This document shows, one piece after another, positions 37,556-46,827 of a stretch of 64,000 nt of DNA. The stretch is from Pseudomonas paeninsulae (GTDB lineage: Bacteria; Pseudomonadota; Gammaproteobacteria; Pseudomonadales; Pseudomonadaceae). The position numbers and the translations under genes are program-made. Location: the NCBI RefSeq assembly GCF_035621475.1, contig NZ_CP141799.1, forward strand, positions 1,848,501 through 1,912,500. Direction: 5' to 3'. A model generated the notes under the pieces. The model saw nothing but the letters and a program-made list of their open reading frames with translations. It ran no database searches and was not told the DNA's origin. The first letter of the stretch is position 1, and every line of letters begins with the position of its first letter.

Positions 37556-37944
37556 AACAGTGCCGTGGCTTCACCCTGCTCGAGGTGCTGATCGCCCTGG
37601 CGATTTTCGCCGTGGTGGCCGCCAGCGTGCTGACCGCCAGCGCGCGCAGCCTGCAAGTCGCTGCCCGCCTGGAAGACAAGACCCTGGCGATGTGGATCGC
37701 CGATAATCGATTGACCGAGCTGCAGTTGGCCAAAACGCCTGCTGGCGATGGGCGTGATCAGGGCGAGCAGGAGTTCGCCGGGCGGCGCTGGCAATGGCAG
37801 AGCGAAATTCAGGCGACCAGTGAACCGAGCATGCGCCGGGTCACTTTGTGGGTGGCGCCGCGCCCGGACAGAGGCAACCGCGCTGGTGACCTGCGCGAAC
37901 ATGCGGTGATCAGCCTCAGCGGCTTTCTCGGGGATGGACGATGA
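37552..37944 (+). CDS. gspI: Minor pseudopilin GspI (XcpV)
   Basis: A 130-residue minor pseudopilin with a very short leader, MKQCRG, cleaved before FTLLEVLIALAIFAVVAASVLT. It is the nucleator of the tip complex and binds GspJ and GspK. The small globular domain has LADKTLAMWIADN-type sequence (DKTLAMWIADNRLTELQL), typical of GspI. It overlaps gspH and gspJ by four bases each, so translation is coupled. Confidence 0.93.
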   Translation: MKQCRGFTLLEVLIALAIFAVVAASVLTASARSLQVAARLEDKTLAMWIADNRLTELQLAKTPAGDGRDQGEQEFAGRRWQWQSEIQATSEPSMRRVTLWVAPRPDRGNRAGDLREHAVISLSGFLGDGR

Positions 37945-38627
37945 GGTACGCACGCGGCTTCACCCTGCTCGAATTGCTGATCGCCATCGCGCTATTCGCC
38001 CTGCTCGGCTTGGCCACCTACCGCATGCTCGACAGCGTGCTGCTAACCGATAGCAGTACGCGCGCCCACGAACAACAACTGCGTGAACTGGTACGCGCTA
38101 TCGCCGCCTTCGAGCGCGACCTGCTGCAGGTGAGTGTGCGGCCAGTGCGCGATCCTTTTGGCGAGCCACGTCCTGCCTTGCTGGGCGAAGAGGGCGATGA
38201 CGCCGGAGTGGAGCTGAGCCGGGCCGGTTGGCGCAATCCGCTCGGCTTGGTGCGTGCCGATCTGCAGCGGGTGCGCTGGCAACTGAGCGGCGAGCAGTGG
38301 CAGCGGCGCTACTGGAATGTGCTCGATCAGGCCCAGGACAGTCAGCCCCAGGTGCAGCAGGCGCTGGATGGGGTACTGAGCATACGCTTGCGTTTTCTGG
38401 ATGATGAGGGCAACTGGCAAAGCAGCTGGCCGCCCCCTGCGGTCAGTGGCGAAGCGCAGCTGACCATGTTGCCCCAGGCGCTCGAATTGGTGCTCGAACA
38501 CCGACGGTATGGCGAGCTGCGGCGTCTGTTGCGTTTGTCTGATGCGCTGCCCAAGGAGGCCGCGCAGGCGCCAGAGGCGGGTCAGTCAAACGAGCAGCAA
38601 GTGTCGGGCGAGGGCAGCGAACCATGA
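37941..38627 (+). CDS. gspJ: Minor pseudopilin GspJ (XcpW)
   Basis: A 228-residue minor pseudopilin. The leader MRYARG is followed by FTLLELLIAIALFALLGLATYRML, with Glu5 present. The globular part (about 40-205) includes RAIAAFERDLLQVSVRPVRDPFGEPRPAL and the GspJ-type LSIRLRFLDDEGNWQSSWPP. The last 20 residues are polar and low complexity. It completes the tip complex with GspI and GspK and overlaps both neighbours by four bases. Confidence 0.93.
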   Translation: MRYARGFTLLELLIAIALFALLGLATYRMLDSVLLTDSSTRAHEQQLRELVRAIAAFERDLLQVSVRPVRDPFGEPRPALLGEEGDDAGVELSRAGWRNPLGLVRADLQRVRWQLSGEQWQRRYWNVLDQAQDSQPQVQQALDGVLSIRLRFLDDEGNWQSSWPPPAVSGEAQLTMLPQALELVLEHRRYGELRRLLRLSDALPKEAAQAPEAGQSNEQQVSGEGSEP

Positions 38628-39589
38628 AGGCGCAGCGCGGTGTGGCGCTGATCACCGTGATGTTGGTGGTGGCGGTGGTGACGGTGGTCTGCGCCGGGAT
38701 TATCGCCCGCCAACAGTTGTCGATTCGCAGCAGCGCCAACCAATTGCATGTGCGCCAGGCCTGGCAGTACGCCCTGGGCGGCGAAACCCTGGCCAAGGCG
38801 GTGTTGCGGCGCGACTTGCAGCAAGGCAATCCACGTGCGCCTGTGGATCATCTGGACGAAGCCTGGGCGCAGCCGTTGGCGCCGTTCGCCCTGGACGAGG
38901 GCGGTGAGTTGCGGGTGCACATCATCGACCCGACTGGGCGATTCAATCTCAACAGCCTGGTGCGCCAAGGCGCACCTAATGACGCAGCAGTGGCGCAGTT
39001 TCGCCGATTACTCTTGGCTTTGCAGATCGACACTCCCTATGCCGAGCGCTTGCTCGACTGGCTGGACGCCGATTTTGAACCGAGCGGCGGCTATGGCGCC
39101 GAGGATAATCAATACTTGCTGGCAGAGCCGGCCTATCGCGCCGCCAACCGGGCGCTGGCCGATGTATCCGAGTTGCGCCTGTTGCTGGAGATGAATGAAG
39201 TCGATTACCAGCGCCTGTTGCCCTGGGTCAGTGCCTTGCCGGCGGATGCGACCTTGAACGTCAATACCGCCAGCGCCCAGGTGCTGGCAAGTCTGGCCGA
39301 GGGGCTGCCGCTGAGTACGGCCGAGGGCCTGGTGGCCCGGCGCGCTGGCCAGGGCTATGCCGATGTGTCGAGTTTTCTCGCGCAATTGCCCGGGTTGCAG
39401 GTGCAGAGCCAGAGGCTGGCTGTGGGCAGTCAGTATTTTCAGGTGATCAGCGAGGTTAGCGTAGGCGATCGCCGTCAGGTTTTACGCAGCACCCTGCAGC
39501 GTGCCAGCAATGGCAAGCTGTATGTCCTAGCCCGTGATCTGGGGCAGAGCGGTGTCCCGTCTGCGCCCGTCGAGGAAGTTGAGCAATGA
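38624..39589 (+). CDS. gspK: Pseudopilus tip protein GspK (XcpX)
   Basis: A 321-residue large minor pseudopilin that caps the pseudopilus. The leader MKAQRG is followed by VALITVMLVVAVVTVVCAG, which lacks Glu5, the hallmark of GspK. The mature protein has the alpha domain with LLDWLDADFEPSGGYGAEDNQYL (calcium-site acidic residues) and a helix-hairpin-helix-like stretch LNVNTASAQVLASLAEGLP. It overlaps gspJ and gspL by four bases each. Confidence 0.94.
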   Translation: MKAQRGVALITVMLVVAVVTVVCAGIIARQQLSIRSSANQLHVRQAWQYALGGETLAKAVLRRDLQQGNPRAPVDHLDEAWAQPLAPFALDEGGELRVHIIDPTGRFNLNSLVRQGAPNDAAVAQFRRLLLALQIDTPYAERLLDWLDADFEPSGGYGAEDNQYLLAEPAYRAANRALADVSELRLLLEMNEVDYQRLLPWVSALPADATLNVNTASAQVLASLAEGLPLSTAEGLVARRAGQGYADVSSFLAQLPGLQVQSQRLAVGSQYFQVISEVSVGDRRQVLRSTLQRASNGKLYVLARDLGQSGVPSAPVEEVEQ

Positions 39590-40722
39590 ATCAATTGTGT
39601 GTGTTCCTGCCACCTGCGGCCTGTGCCGACGCCTTAGCGGAGTTGCCGGTGCAGCGGGTGCGCGAGGGCGACAGTCAGTGTCTGCCGTTTGCCGAGGCGA
39701 TGGCTGGGTTGGCCGATGCCTGGACCCTGGTTCTGCCGGTCGAGGCGGTAACGGTCTGCGCCGTGCGCCTGCCGACGCAGAAAGCCCGCTGGCTGCGCCA
39801 GGCTCTGCCGTACGCGGTGGAGGAATTGCTCGCCGAAGACATTGAGCAGTTGCATCTGGCCTTGGGCGAGCAGCTCGAGGACGGTCGTCATCGGGTGTTT
39901 GCCGTACGCCGCAGTTGGCTAACCAGCTGGTTGGCGCTGTGCCCAACGCCGCCACGCACGATTGCCGTGGATGCCGATCTGCTGCCACGTCAGGGCACTC
40001 AGTTGCTACACCTGGAATCGCGCTGGTTGCTCGGCGGCGAAGGGGTGGCCCGCCTGGCACTGGGAGCGGAGGATTGGTCGGCGTTGGCCGCTAGCTGCGC
40101 CCATCCGCATGTTGCCTATCGTACAGCCCGGCAGTCGGGGCTGGAACCGGTGGATACGGCTACCGAAATCGTCGATGGCTATACCTGGCTGGCCGGCCAG
40201 GCGAGCGAGAACAATTTGGCCCAGGGTGAATTTGCCACGTACCAAGAAAGTGGCCAGTGGCAGCGCTGGCGTCCGCTGCTGGGGTTGGTCGGTCTGTGGC
40301 TGGTGTTGCAGTGGGGCTTCAACCTGGCCCAAGGCTGGCAGTTGCAGAATCAGGCGCAGAACTACGCCGAGGTCAGCGCGGCGCTCTATCGAGAGCTGTT
40401 CCCCGACGACCACAAGCTGGTCAATCTGCGCGCCCAGCTGGATCAACACCTGGCTGCGGGCGGCGCTAGCGGTCAGGGGCGTTTGCTCGGCATGCTCACG
40501 CAGGTGAATCAGGCGCTGAGCGCGGAGGGCACACAGATTTTGGTTCAGCAGGTGGATTTCAGCGAGGTGCGTGGTGATTTGGCCATGCAGATTCAGGCGC
40601 CTGGGTTTGCCGAGCTGGAGCGACTGCGTGAGCGTCTGCAGGAGGCCGGTTTGGCGGTGCAACTGGGTTCGGCCAGCCGTGAAACGGCTGGCGTCAGCGC
40701 CCGTCTGGTGATCGGAGGATGA
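39586..40722 (+). CDS. gspL: Type II secretion inner-membrane protein GspL (XcpY)
   Basis: A 378-residue single-pass membrane protein that recruits the GspE ATPase to the membrane. The cytoplasmic actin-like domain covers about 1-230 (VLPVEAVTVCAVRLPTQKARWLRQALPYAVEELL), a transmembrane helix lies near 230-250 (LLGLVGLWLVLQWGFNLA), and a periplasmic ferredoxin-like domain follows. It is coupled to gspK by an ATGA overlap and to gspM downstream. Confidence 0.92.
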   Translation: MNQLCVFLPPAACADALAELPVQRVREGDSQCLPFAEAMAGLADAWTLVLPVEAVTVCAVRLPTQKARWLRQALPYAVEELLAEDIEQLHLALGEQLEDGRHRVFAVRRSWLTSWLALCPTPPRTIAVDADLLPRQGTQLLHLESRWLLGGEGVARLALGAEDWSALAASCAHPHVAYRTARQSGLEPVDTATEIVDGYTWLAGQASENNLAQGEFATYQESGQWQRWRPLLGLVGLWLVLQWGFNLAQGWQLQNQAQNYAEVSAALYRELFPDDHKLVNLRAQLDQHLAAGGASGQGRLLGMLTQVNQALSAEGTQILVQQVDFSEVRGDLAMQIQAPGFAELERLRERLQEAGLAVQLGSASRETAGVSARLVIGG

Positions 40723-40724
40723 GC

Positions 40725-41249
40725 ATGAATCGTTTGGGCGAGTTGATGAAGCCATCTGCGGCGCAGCTGCAGGGCTCGGTACTGGTGCAGCGCTGGCGTG
40801 CCTTGCAAGCCCGCGAGCGCCTGGCTCTGGGGCTACTGGCGCTGTTTGTGCTGCTGGCGCTGTTGTATCTGTTGCTCTGGCAGCCGGCGCGTCAGGGCGT
40901 GATTGCGGCACGCAGCACCTATCAGCAGGAGCGCGCCTTGCATGCTTACCTGCAGGCACAGGCGCCGTTGGCGCGCAGCTTGGTGAGCAAGCCACAGGTC
41001 AGTCTCGATCCGGCACGCTTGCAGGGGCTGGTTACCGCCAGCGCCGCCGAGCAGGGGTTGGCCATAGTGCGGCTGGACAGCGAGAGCGACGGTTCGCTGC
41101 AGGTCAATTTGCAGCCGGCGCCATTCGCCCAGCTCCAGCGTTGGTTCAGTCGGCTGGAACAGCAGGGCGTGCAAATTGCCGAGGCGGGCCTGGATCGGGC
41201 TGAGGACAATCGAGTGGCGGCAAGGTTAACCTTGCACGTGGCGCAGTAA
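40725..41249 (+). CDS. gspM: Type II secretion inner-membrane protein GspM (XcpZ)
   Basis: A 174-residue bitopic membrane protein that pairs with GspL. One transmembrane helix lies near residues 33-50 (LGLLALFVLLALLYLLLW), then a periplasmic ferredoxin-like domain. Two ATGs compete: 40719, which touches the GGAGG at 40714-40718, and 40725, which is spaced six bases from it. I choose 40725. It is the last gene of the operon; the tRNA cluster follows 150 bases later. Confidence 0.9.
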   Translation: MNRLGELMKPSAAQLQGSVLVQRWRALQARERLALGLLALFVLLALLYLLLWQPARQGVIAARSTYQQERALHAYLQAQAPLARSLVSKPQVSLDPARLQGLVTASAAEQGLAIVRLDSESDGSLQVNLQPAPFAQLQRWFSRLEQQGVQIAEAGLDRAEDNRVAARLTLHVAQ

Positions 41250-41350
41250 GGCGGCGTTTCGATCCTGCGGCGGGTCTTGGGAAATGGCTCATGTTCTTGC
41301 TTCGGTGTTGCGATGTTTTCTGCTTTTTCAGAAAAACTTTAAGCAGAGTA

Positions 41351-41379
41351 TTGACTTAGGTCCGCCCCGGCCGTAAATT
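41351..41379 (+). promoter_or_regulatory. tRNA operon promoter
   Basis: TTGACT (41351-41356) and TAAATT (41374-41379) with a 17-base spacer, 20 bases before the first tRNA. The GC-rich stretch GCGCGCC just after the -10 box resembles a stringent-control discriminator, as is usual for tRNA promoters. Confidence 0.75.
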
Positions 41380-41398
41380 GCGCGCCTCACAAAGCGAA

Positions 41399-41474
41399 GG
41401 GTGATTAGCTCAGCTGGGAGAGCAGCTGCCTTACAAGCAGCGGGTCGGCGGTTCGATCCCGTCATCACCCACCA
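41399..41474 (+). tRNA. tRNA-Val (TAC)
   Basis: A 76-base cloverleaf: acceptor GGGTGAT/ATCACCC, D-arm GCTC/GAGC, anticodon stem GCTGC/GCAGC with loop CTTACAA (anticodon TAC), T-arm with GGTTCGATCCC, and encoded CCA. First gene of a three-tRNA unit. Confidence 0.97.
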
Positions 41475-41509
41475 CTCTTTGTGAATTCGGACGCAAGTCC
41501 GACCGACGC

Positions 41510-41586
41510 GCAGCGGTAGTTCAGTCGGTTAGAATACCGGCCTGTCACGCCGGGGGTCGCGGGTTCGAGTCCCGTCCGCTGCGCCA
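41510..41586 (+). tRNA. tRNA-Asp (GTC), copy 1
   Basis: A 77-base cloverleaf: acceptor GCAGCGG/CCGCTGC, discriminator G, encoded CCA, anticodon loop CTGTCAC (anticodon GTC) and T-loop GGTTCGAGTCC. It is 35 bases after tRNA-Val. Confidence 0.97.
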
Positions 41587-41686
41587 TATTTTCCATGCCG
41601 AGTTCGCTTGGCATGAGGTAGAACGGCTAGTACAGCTGTTCTTCCCGATGAAGCAAGAGTTCTTTGGGCGCAAGCCCATCCGACAC

Positions 41687-41763
41687 GCAGCGGTAGTTCA
41701 GTCGGTTAGAATACCGGCCTGTCACGCCGGGGGTCGCGGGTTCGAGTCCCGTCCGCTGCGCCA
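41687..41763 (+). tRNA. tRNA-Asp (GTC), copy 2
   Basis: Identical over all 77 bases to the copy at 41510, and followed by the same CCATAT. The similarity stops within a few bases on either side, so the repeat unit is essentially the gene itself. Confidence 0.97.
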
Positions 41764-41772
41764 TATACGAAG

Positions 41773-41802
41773 CCCTCAGGTAGAGATACCTGAGGGTTTT
41801 TT
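41773..41802 (+). terminator. Terminator of the tRNA unit
   Basis: CCCTCAGGTA/TACCTGAGGG, perfect 10-base arms with a GAGA loop followed by T6, ten bases after the last tRNA. Confidence 0.95.
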
Positions 41803-41820
41803 ATGGGCGATACATTCCGA

Positions 41821-42030
41821 TCAGAATGCTCGACTCTTAATGCTGTCGCTGGCCTGTAGCACACGGTCAATATAGAAGCCGATGTCCCGCTCTGCGTCGA
41901 TGCGCGTGAAGTAGGGGCCTTCGAGGGTGCCTTCGCGCGTAGAGAAGAAATACTGGCCGTTGACCGCAGTGACCCGCTCGCTGCGGTAGTGCGTGCCGGG
42001 GCTGGGGTCGATGGTGCGTTGACCGAACAT
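41821..42030 (-). CDS. Small conserved hypothetical protein (DUF6316-like)
   Basis: A 69-residue protein, MFGQRTIDPSPGTHYRSERVT then YFFSTREGTLEGPYFTRIDAERDI. The pattern, with an extended N-terminal turn and TREGTLEGPYF, is one I associate with the small Pseudomonas family DUF6316; that is from memory. The start at 42030 is supported by TGAGG spaced eight bases away; an upstream methionine at 42048 is possible. No motif points to a function. It converges on the tRNA terminator. Confidence 0.7.
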   Translation of the reverse strand: MFGQRTIDPSPGTHYRSERVTAVNGQYFFSTREGTLEGPYFTRIDAERDIGFYIDRVLQASDSIKSRAF

Positions 42031-42293
42031 GGCAATAACCTCATGCAATGAGCCTAATAGGTTCAGTCTAAGCCGCGTGGATGAACTCGTTTGAGTTGAC
42101 GACCAATGGTTGTTTTTTTGATGTGTATCGCCTGCGCTTCTGCTTGTTTATGTTTTTGACGTCAACTGTGTGGCTGTGTATCGCTCGTCAGCAGTACAGT
42201 TGTCGTATGCAACCCCGCTGAACTGTGACTGTGTCGGTTGGCCGTGGCGGCATAAGATAGCGGTTTCGCCGTTAGCTGGCGAGCGAGGCAGTC

Positions 42294-43256
42294 ATGCACA
42301 TCTCTTCCGGCCGCTGGCTTTATGGCCTGTTCCTGGCGCTGCTCACCGCTCTGCTCTGGGGCGTGTTGCCGATCAAACTCAAACAAGTACTGCAGGTGAT
42401 GGACCCGGTCACGGTCACCTGGTATCGACTGCTGGTGTCCGGTTCGATTCTGCTGACTTATTTGGCCGTGTCCCAAGGCTTGCCGCGTTTCCGCCCTCTG
42501 GGCCGCAAGGGCGCCTGGCTTCTCGCCTTAGCGATTGCCGGCTTAAGTGCCAATTATGTGCTCTATCTGACCGGCCTGAATCTACTCAGTCCCGGCACCA
42601 CGCAATTGGTGATCCAGGTCGCGCCTATCTTGCTGCTGATCAGCAGTCTGTTTGTCTTCCGCGAGCGTTTCAGTCTCGGCCAGGGTATGGGTCTGGCCGT
42701 GCTGCTGTGCGGTTTTGTGCTGTTTTTCAATCAGCGCTTGGGCGAATTGCTGACCTCGTTGAGCGCTTACACCGCCGGGGTTCTGATCGTGCTGCTGGCC
42801 GCAGTTGTCTGGACGTTTTACGGCTTGGCGCAAAAGCAGTTGCTGACGGTGTGGAATTCGTTGCAGGTGATGATGGTGATCTACCTGGCCTGTGCGCTGT
42901 TGTTGACCCCTTGGGCGCAGCCGCAGCAGGTCTTCGAGTTGAATTCGTTGCAGGCATGGCTGCTGTTCGCCTGCTGCCTGAATACCCTGGTGGCCTATGG
43001 TGCGTTTGCCGAGGCGCTGGCGCATTGGGAGGCCTCGCGGGTCAGTGCAACGCTGGCGATCACGCCGCTGGTGACATTCGGCTCGGTAGCACTGGCGGCG
43101 ACCTGGTGGCCTGAGCATGTCCGGCCCGAGCAGATCAATTGGATAGCCTACGGCGGCGCGGCGTTGGTGGTGCTGGGATCGGTACTGACTGCCCTCGGCC
43201 CGTCGCTGATGGTCAGCCTGCGTGCCCGGCGGTTGCGTATCGCAGCGCAGTTGTAG
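42294..43256 (+). CDS. EamA/DMT superfamily transporter
   Basis: A 320-residue membrane protein with ten predicted transmembrane helices in two EamA repeats (about 8-140 and 155-300). Family features include LLTALLWGVLPI near the start, LSPGTTQLVIQVAPILLLISSLFVFRE at the end of repeat one and SATLAITPLVTFGSVALAA in repeat two. Members export small metabolites, but the substrate cannot be told from sequence. GCGAGG lies upstream of the start. It is a single gene. Confidence 0.88.
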   Translation: MHISSGRWLYGLFLALLTALLWGVLPIKLKQVLQVMDPVTVTWYRLLVSGSILLTYLAVSQGLPRFRPLGRKGAWLLALAIAGLSANYVLYLTGLNLLSPGTTQLVIQVAPILLLISSLFVFRERFSLGQGMGLAVLLCGFVLFFNQRLGELLTSLSAYTAGVLIVLLAAVVWTFYGLAQKQLLTVWNSLQVMMVIYLACALLLTPWAQPQQVFELNSLQAWLLFACCLNTLVAYGAFAEALAHWEASRVSATLAITPLVTFGSVALAATWWPEHVRPEQINWIAYGGAALVVLGSVLTALGPSLMVSLRARRLRIAAQL

Positions 43257-43447
43257 GCTGGGTTAGCGGCGTCTGCGAGCAGTTTGAATGTGATAGCGGT
43301 ATCGAGTGTCATGCCACCCGGCACAGCGTCGGTCGGGGCACTGCCATGGTGGGTTACGGCGGGCCAAGTCCTGGGGCATGGCACCTGTTTCTGCGTGCGC
43401 CTGCCCCACCCTGCGCTCTGCATGCCCGTCGTGCGCGCCTGGTCGCT

Positions 43448-44068
43448 TTAGGCGCGGCTGCCGAGTGTTTCGGCACGACGTAGCCAGCTCTGCCGTTGCT
43501 CCTCGCTGGAGGGGCGTACCGGGGCGAACTCGCTCAGGCGCCGGGTTTTGATGCCGCTGAAGCCAAGGATGGTGCGCGTCATCTGCCGATGCGCCGGCGC
43601 GCCATAGACCCAGCGGAAGTACCAGGGCGGGGTGTCTAGGGTCACCAGCAAATCGGCGGTACGGCCGCTCAGCAGTTTGTCCCACAGTTGCGAGCGAGCG
43701 CGGTACTTGAAGGCGAAGCCGGGTAGGAACACCCGGTCGAAGAAGCCCTTGAGCAGCGCCGGAAAGCCGCCCCACCAGACCGGGTAGACGAATACCAGAT
43801 GCTCGGCCCAGTGGATCTGCCGCTGTGCTTCGAGCAAGTCCGGCTCCAGGGTCTGGCTCTGGTCATAGCCGTCGCGCAGCACCGGGTCGAAGCTCAGTTC
43901 GCCGAGTTTCAACTGCCGCACCACATGCCCTTCGTTGCGCGCACCCTGGGCATAGGCTTCGCCGAGGGCGTGGCAGAGGCTGCTGGTTTTCGGCGTGCCG
44001 AGAATCATCAGGATGCGTTTGCCGTCGCCTTCGATTGGGGTGGCACCGCTTTTGGCTGCTTCAGTCAT
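43448..44068 (-). CDS. NAD(P)H-dependent oxidoreductase, flavodoxin-like fold
   Basis: A 206-residue protein of the NQO1/KefF family. The FMN phosphate loop is [19 protein letters not shown] (about 20-38), and [27 protein letters not shown] (about 93-120) is the family's flavin-binding stretch. It probably reduces quinones with NAD(P)H. The start overlaps the fumC stop by eight bases, so the two genes are translationally coupled, with fumC first. I recall the same pair in P. aeruginosa. Confidence 0.88.
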   Translation of the reverse strand: MTEAAKSGATPIEGDGKRILMILGTPKTSSLCHALGEAYAQGARNEGHVVRQLKLGELSFDPVLRDGYDQSQTLEPDLLEAQRQIHWAEHLVFVYPVWWGGFPALLKGFFDRVFLPGFAFKYRARSQLWDKLLSGRTADLLVTLDTPPWYFRWVYGAPAHRQMTRTILGFSGIKTRRLSEFAPVRPSSEEQRQSWLRRAETLGSRA

Positions 44069-45455
44069 GGTTGCCGGCCTCCAGCATGGTTTCCGGGCGG
44101 ACCCAAGCGTCGAATTGTTCTTCTGTCAGATACCCCAGTTGCAGCGCGGCTTCACGCAGGGTACTGCCGTCCTGATAGGCTTTTTTGGCGATTTCCGCAG
44201 CCTTGTCATAGCCAATATGCGGGTTCAGGGCCGTCACCAGCATCAGGCCGCGCTCCAGGTGCGCCGCCATCTGCGCCGCATCCGGTTGCAGGCCGGCGAT
44301 GCAGTGCTGCTGGAAGTTGCGACAGCCATCGGCGAGCAAGCGAATCGATTGCAGCAGGTTGTGGATGATCACCGGTTTGAACACGTTCAATTGCAGATGC
44401 CCTTGGCTCGCGGCAAAACCGATGGTGACATCATTGCCCAGGACCTGGCACGCCAGCATCGACAGCGCTTCGCATTGGGTCGGGTTGACCTTGCCCGGCA
44501 TGATCGAGCTGCCAGGTTCGTTGGCCGGCAGTTTGACCTCGGCAAATCCTGTACGCGGGCCAGAGCCGAGCAGGCGCAAATCATTAGCGATTTTCATCAG
44601 GGCCACGGCGAGGGTTTTCAGTGCGCCGGACAGGCTGGTCAGGGGTTCGTGACCGGCCAGGGCGGCGAACTTGTTGGGCGCGCTGACCAGTGGCAGGCCG
44701 CTCAAGGCTGCAAGTTCGGCGGCGATGGCTTCGGCAAAGCCCTGGGGCGAATTGAGCCCAGTGCCGACGGCGGTACCGCCTTGAGCCAGTTCGCAAACCG
44801 CTGGCAAGGTTGCCCGGATCGCCCGCTCGGCATAGTCGAGCTGGGTAACGAAGGCAGACAGCTCCTGACCGAAGGTGATCGGCGTGGCATCCATCATGTG
44901 GGTGCGTCCGGTCTTGACCAGCTTGCTATGGCGGGCGGATTGCTCGGCCAGCCCGCCGGACAGGTCGGCCAGGGCTGGCAGCAAGTCATGCAGCACGGCG
45001 CTGGCAGCGGCGATGTGCATGGCCGTGGGGAAGCAGTCGTTGGAGCTTTGCGCGCGGTTGACGTGATCGTTGGGGTGCACCGGACTCTTGCCACCGCGTG
45101 CGCCGCCGGCCAGTTCGTTGGCGCGGCCGGCAATTACCTCGTTGACGTTCATGTTGCTCTGGGTGCCGCTGCCGGTTTGCCAGACCACCAAGGGGAATTG
45201 CTCATCATGCTGGCCAGCCAATACTTCGTCGGCGGCTTGCTCGATCAGCCTGGCGATGTCCGGCGACAGGTCGCCGATGCGGTCATTGACCCGTGCAGCG
45301 GCTTTCTTGATCAAGGCCAGGGCATGCAGCACGGCCAGTGGCATGCGCTCATCGCCGATGGCGAAATTGATCAGCGAGCGCTGGGTTTGCGCGCCCCAGT
45401 AGGCCGTTTCAGGCACTTCGATGGGGCCGAGGCTGTCGGTTTCGGTGCGGCTCAT
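44061..45455 (-). CDS. fumC: Class II fumarate hydratase FumC
   Basis: A 464-residue iron-free fumarase that interconverts fumarate and malate. The superfamily signature [13 protein letters not shown] (about residues 315-327) carries the catalytic serine loop; [14 protein letters not shown] and [17 protein letters not shown] give substrate-binding and catalytic His. The start at 45455 has CGGAGAG five bases upstream and matches the family N-terminus. Being oxygen-stable, such enzymes are used under iron limitation or oxidative stress. It is co-transcribed with the downstream oxidoreductase. Confidence 0.96.
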   Translation of the reverse strand: MSRTETDSLGPIEVPETAYWGAQTQRSLINFAIGDERMPLAVLHALALIKKAAARVNDRIGDLSPDIARLIEQAADEVLAGQHDEQFPLVVWQTGSGTQSNMNVNEVIAGRANELAGGARGGKSPVHPNDHVNRAQSSNDCFPTAMHIAAASAVLHDLLPALADLSGGLAEQSARHSKLVKTGRTHMMDATPITFGQELSAFVTQLDYAERAIRATLPAVCELAQGGTAVGTGLNSPQGFAEAIAAELAALSGLPLVSAPNKFAALAGHEPLTSLSGALKTLAVALMKIANDLRLLGSGPRTGFAEVKLPANEPGSSIMPGKVNPTQCEALSMLACQVLGNDVTIGFAASQGHLQLNVFKPVIIHNLLQSIRLLADGCRNFQQHCIAGLQPDAAQMAAHLERGLMLVTALNPHIGYDKAAEIAKKAYQDGSTLREAALQLGYLTEEQFDAWVRPETMLEAGNHD

Positions 45456-45569
45456 AGAACTCTCCGGAAGGCGATTCAGCAAGTTTAGGCCGTTGCAAGC
45501 GCTTGCAGGTTCCCTAGCAGACGGTTGGGCTTGCGTATGCGCTTGCGGGTAGTCCTGAACACTACAGGT

Positions 45570-46580
45570 TTACCAGCGAGCATGGGTTGCGCCCAGCCAG
45601 CCTAGCGCTCCGTCAACCGGTACGCATGCACCGTTGGGGCCGCGCAATATGCCGTCAAAATGGCCAAACCACTGTTGGGTATCGGCGTAGAAAGGCCCTA
45701 GGCGTGGGCAGGCTTGATGCAACTGCTGCGGGGTGAAGGTCAAGTCGACCCGTTCGTCGGGACTGCTGAGGTGCCACGGAGCCATGGGTGACTGGTTTTT
45801 TTGCCGGATCAGCACCGACATGTCCAGGTGCAGCAGTTCGCCGCCAAACCACAAGGCGTTTTCCGATAGCCTGCTGTGATCGGTCCAGCCAGCGCCGAAA
45901 TTGCCGGCAATACCGCCCGGTGCGGCAAAGGCGGCGCGCGTCCAATGGCTGCGCAATGGCCAGACGCCGCGGCCAAAGTCCATGGCGGCAAAGCTTTGTC
46001 CGGCTACGCAACTGTAGTGGCGGTTGCCGAGTTGCACACTGCCGCTGGCTGGCAGGCCCATTTGCCGACAGGTGGCGTGAAAATGCCGTGGCCCGAGTGG
46101 GGCGACCAGATTGGCCGAGTCGAGGTGGGCGGGGCGCTGGATGTCCAAGTCAACCTGTAGCGGCTGTCCGCCAATGTCGGGCGCCGCGACGGTCAGACGC
46201 AAGCGTCCCGGCTGTTCAATGACGCGCAGTTGCAGGCGTGGGTGGCAGAACTCATGGCTTTGCTCGGGCTGATCTGGCAGTCCGCAATCTCGCGCAAGTA
46301 CGCGCAGTTGGCTATGCGCGATCGCCTGGCCGCTGCTCAGATCGAGAAAGTAGGCGGCGCCGTAGCCGACATAATCGAGGTCAGCCTGGGTCAGCGAGAG
46401 CATCCAGTGTGGGGTGGTGATGCACCAGTGGTTCCAGCGTTTGCGACGGCCCAAGTGTCCCGGCAGTGCGCAGTCAACCTGGGGGCGGGGAGACCAGCCG
46501 ATGGCCTGCGGGTTGAGTTGGCCTCGGGAGTCGCACAGCGCTATCGCGGCAGAGGCGTGTGGGCGGGCGAAGCTGTTCAT
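45570..46580 (-). CDS. DUF2804 family protein
   Basis: A 336-residue protein. The family pattern includes RRKRWNHWCITTPHWMLSLTQADLDYVGYGAAYFLD and MDFGRGVWPLRSHWTRAAFAA, with many Trp and His, which I recognise as DUF2804 and which loosely resembles the CrtC/AttH fold. No signal peptide or membrane segment. Function unknown; AttH/CrtC-type folds act on lipids. It is transcribed toward fumC, 114 bases before that gene's start. Confidence 0.75.
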   Translation of the reverse strand: MNSFARPHASAAIALCDSRGQLNPQAIGWSPRPQVDCALPGHLGRRKRWNHWCITTPHWMLSLTQADLDYVGYGAAYFLDLSSGQAIAHSQLRVLARDCGLPDQPEQSHEFCHPRLQLRVIEQPGRLRLTVAAPDIGGQPLQVDLDIQRPAHLDSANLVAPLGPRHFHATCRQMGLPASGSVQLGNRHYSCVAGQSFAAMDFGRGVWPLRSHWTRAAFAAPGGIAGNFGAGWTDHSRLSENALWFGGELLHLDMSVLIRQKNQSPMAPWHLSSPDERVDLTFTPQQLHQACPRLGPFYADTQQWFGHFDGILRGPNGACVPVDGALGWLGATHARW

Positions 46581-46827
46581 CGGGCACGTCCATGTGTGCG
46601 CTGTTACCGATGACGCAGTGAGATTGCCGTCATCGAAGAGCGTAGAGGCTTACTGAGATAAGTTGAGCTTGCCCGCACCTGCAGAGTTGGGCAAGTGCTG
46701 GCATTTTGATCTGTCGGCAAGTAGGCGGCCGATAGGGCCGAGCATACTTGAGTGGTGAACGGGCTTGGGCACAAAATGGTGGATCATGGGTCACATACGA
46801 CTCGACCCATTAAATCCGGAGCATACA

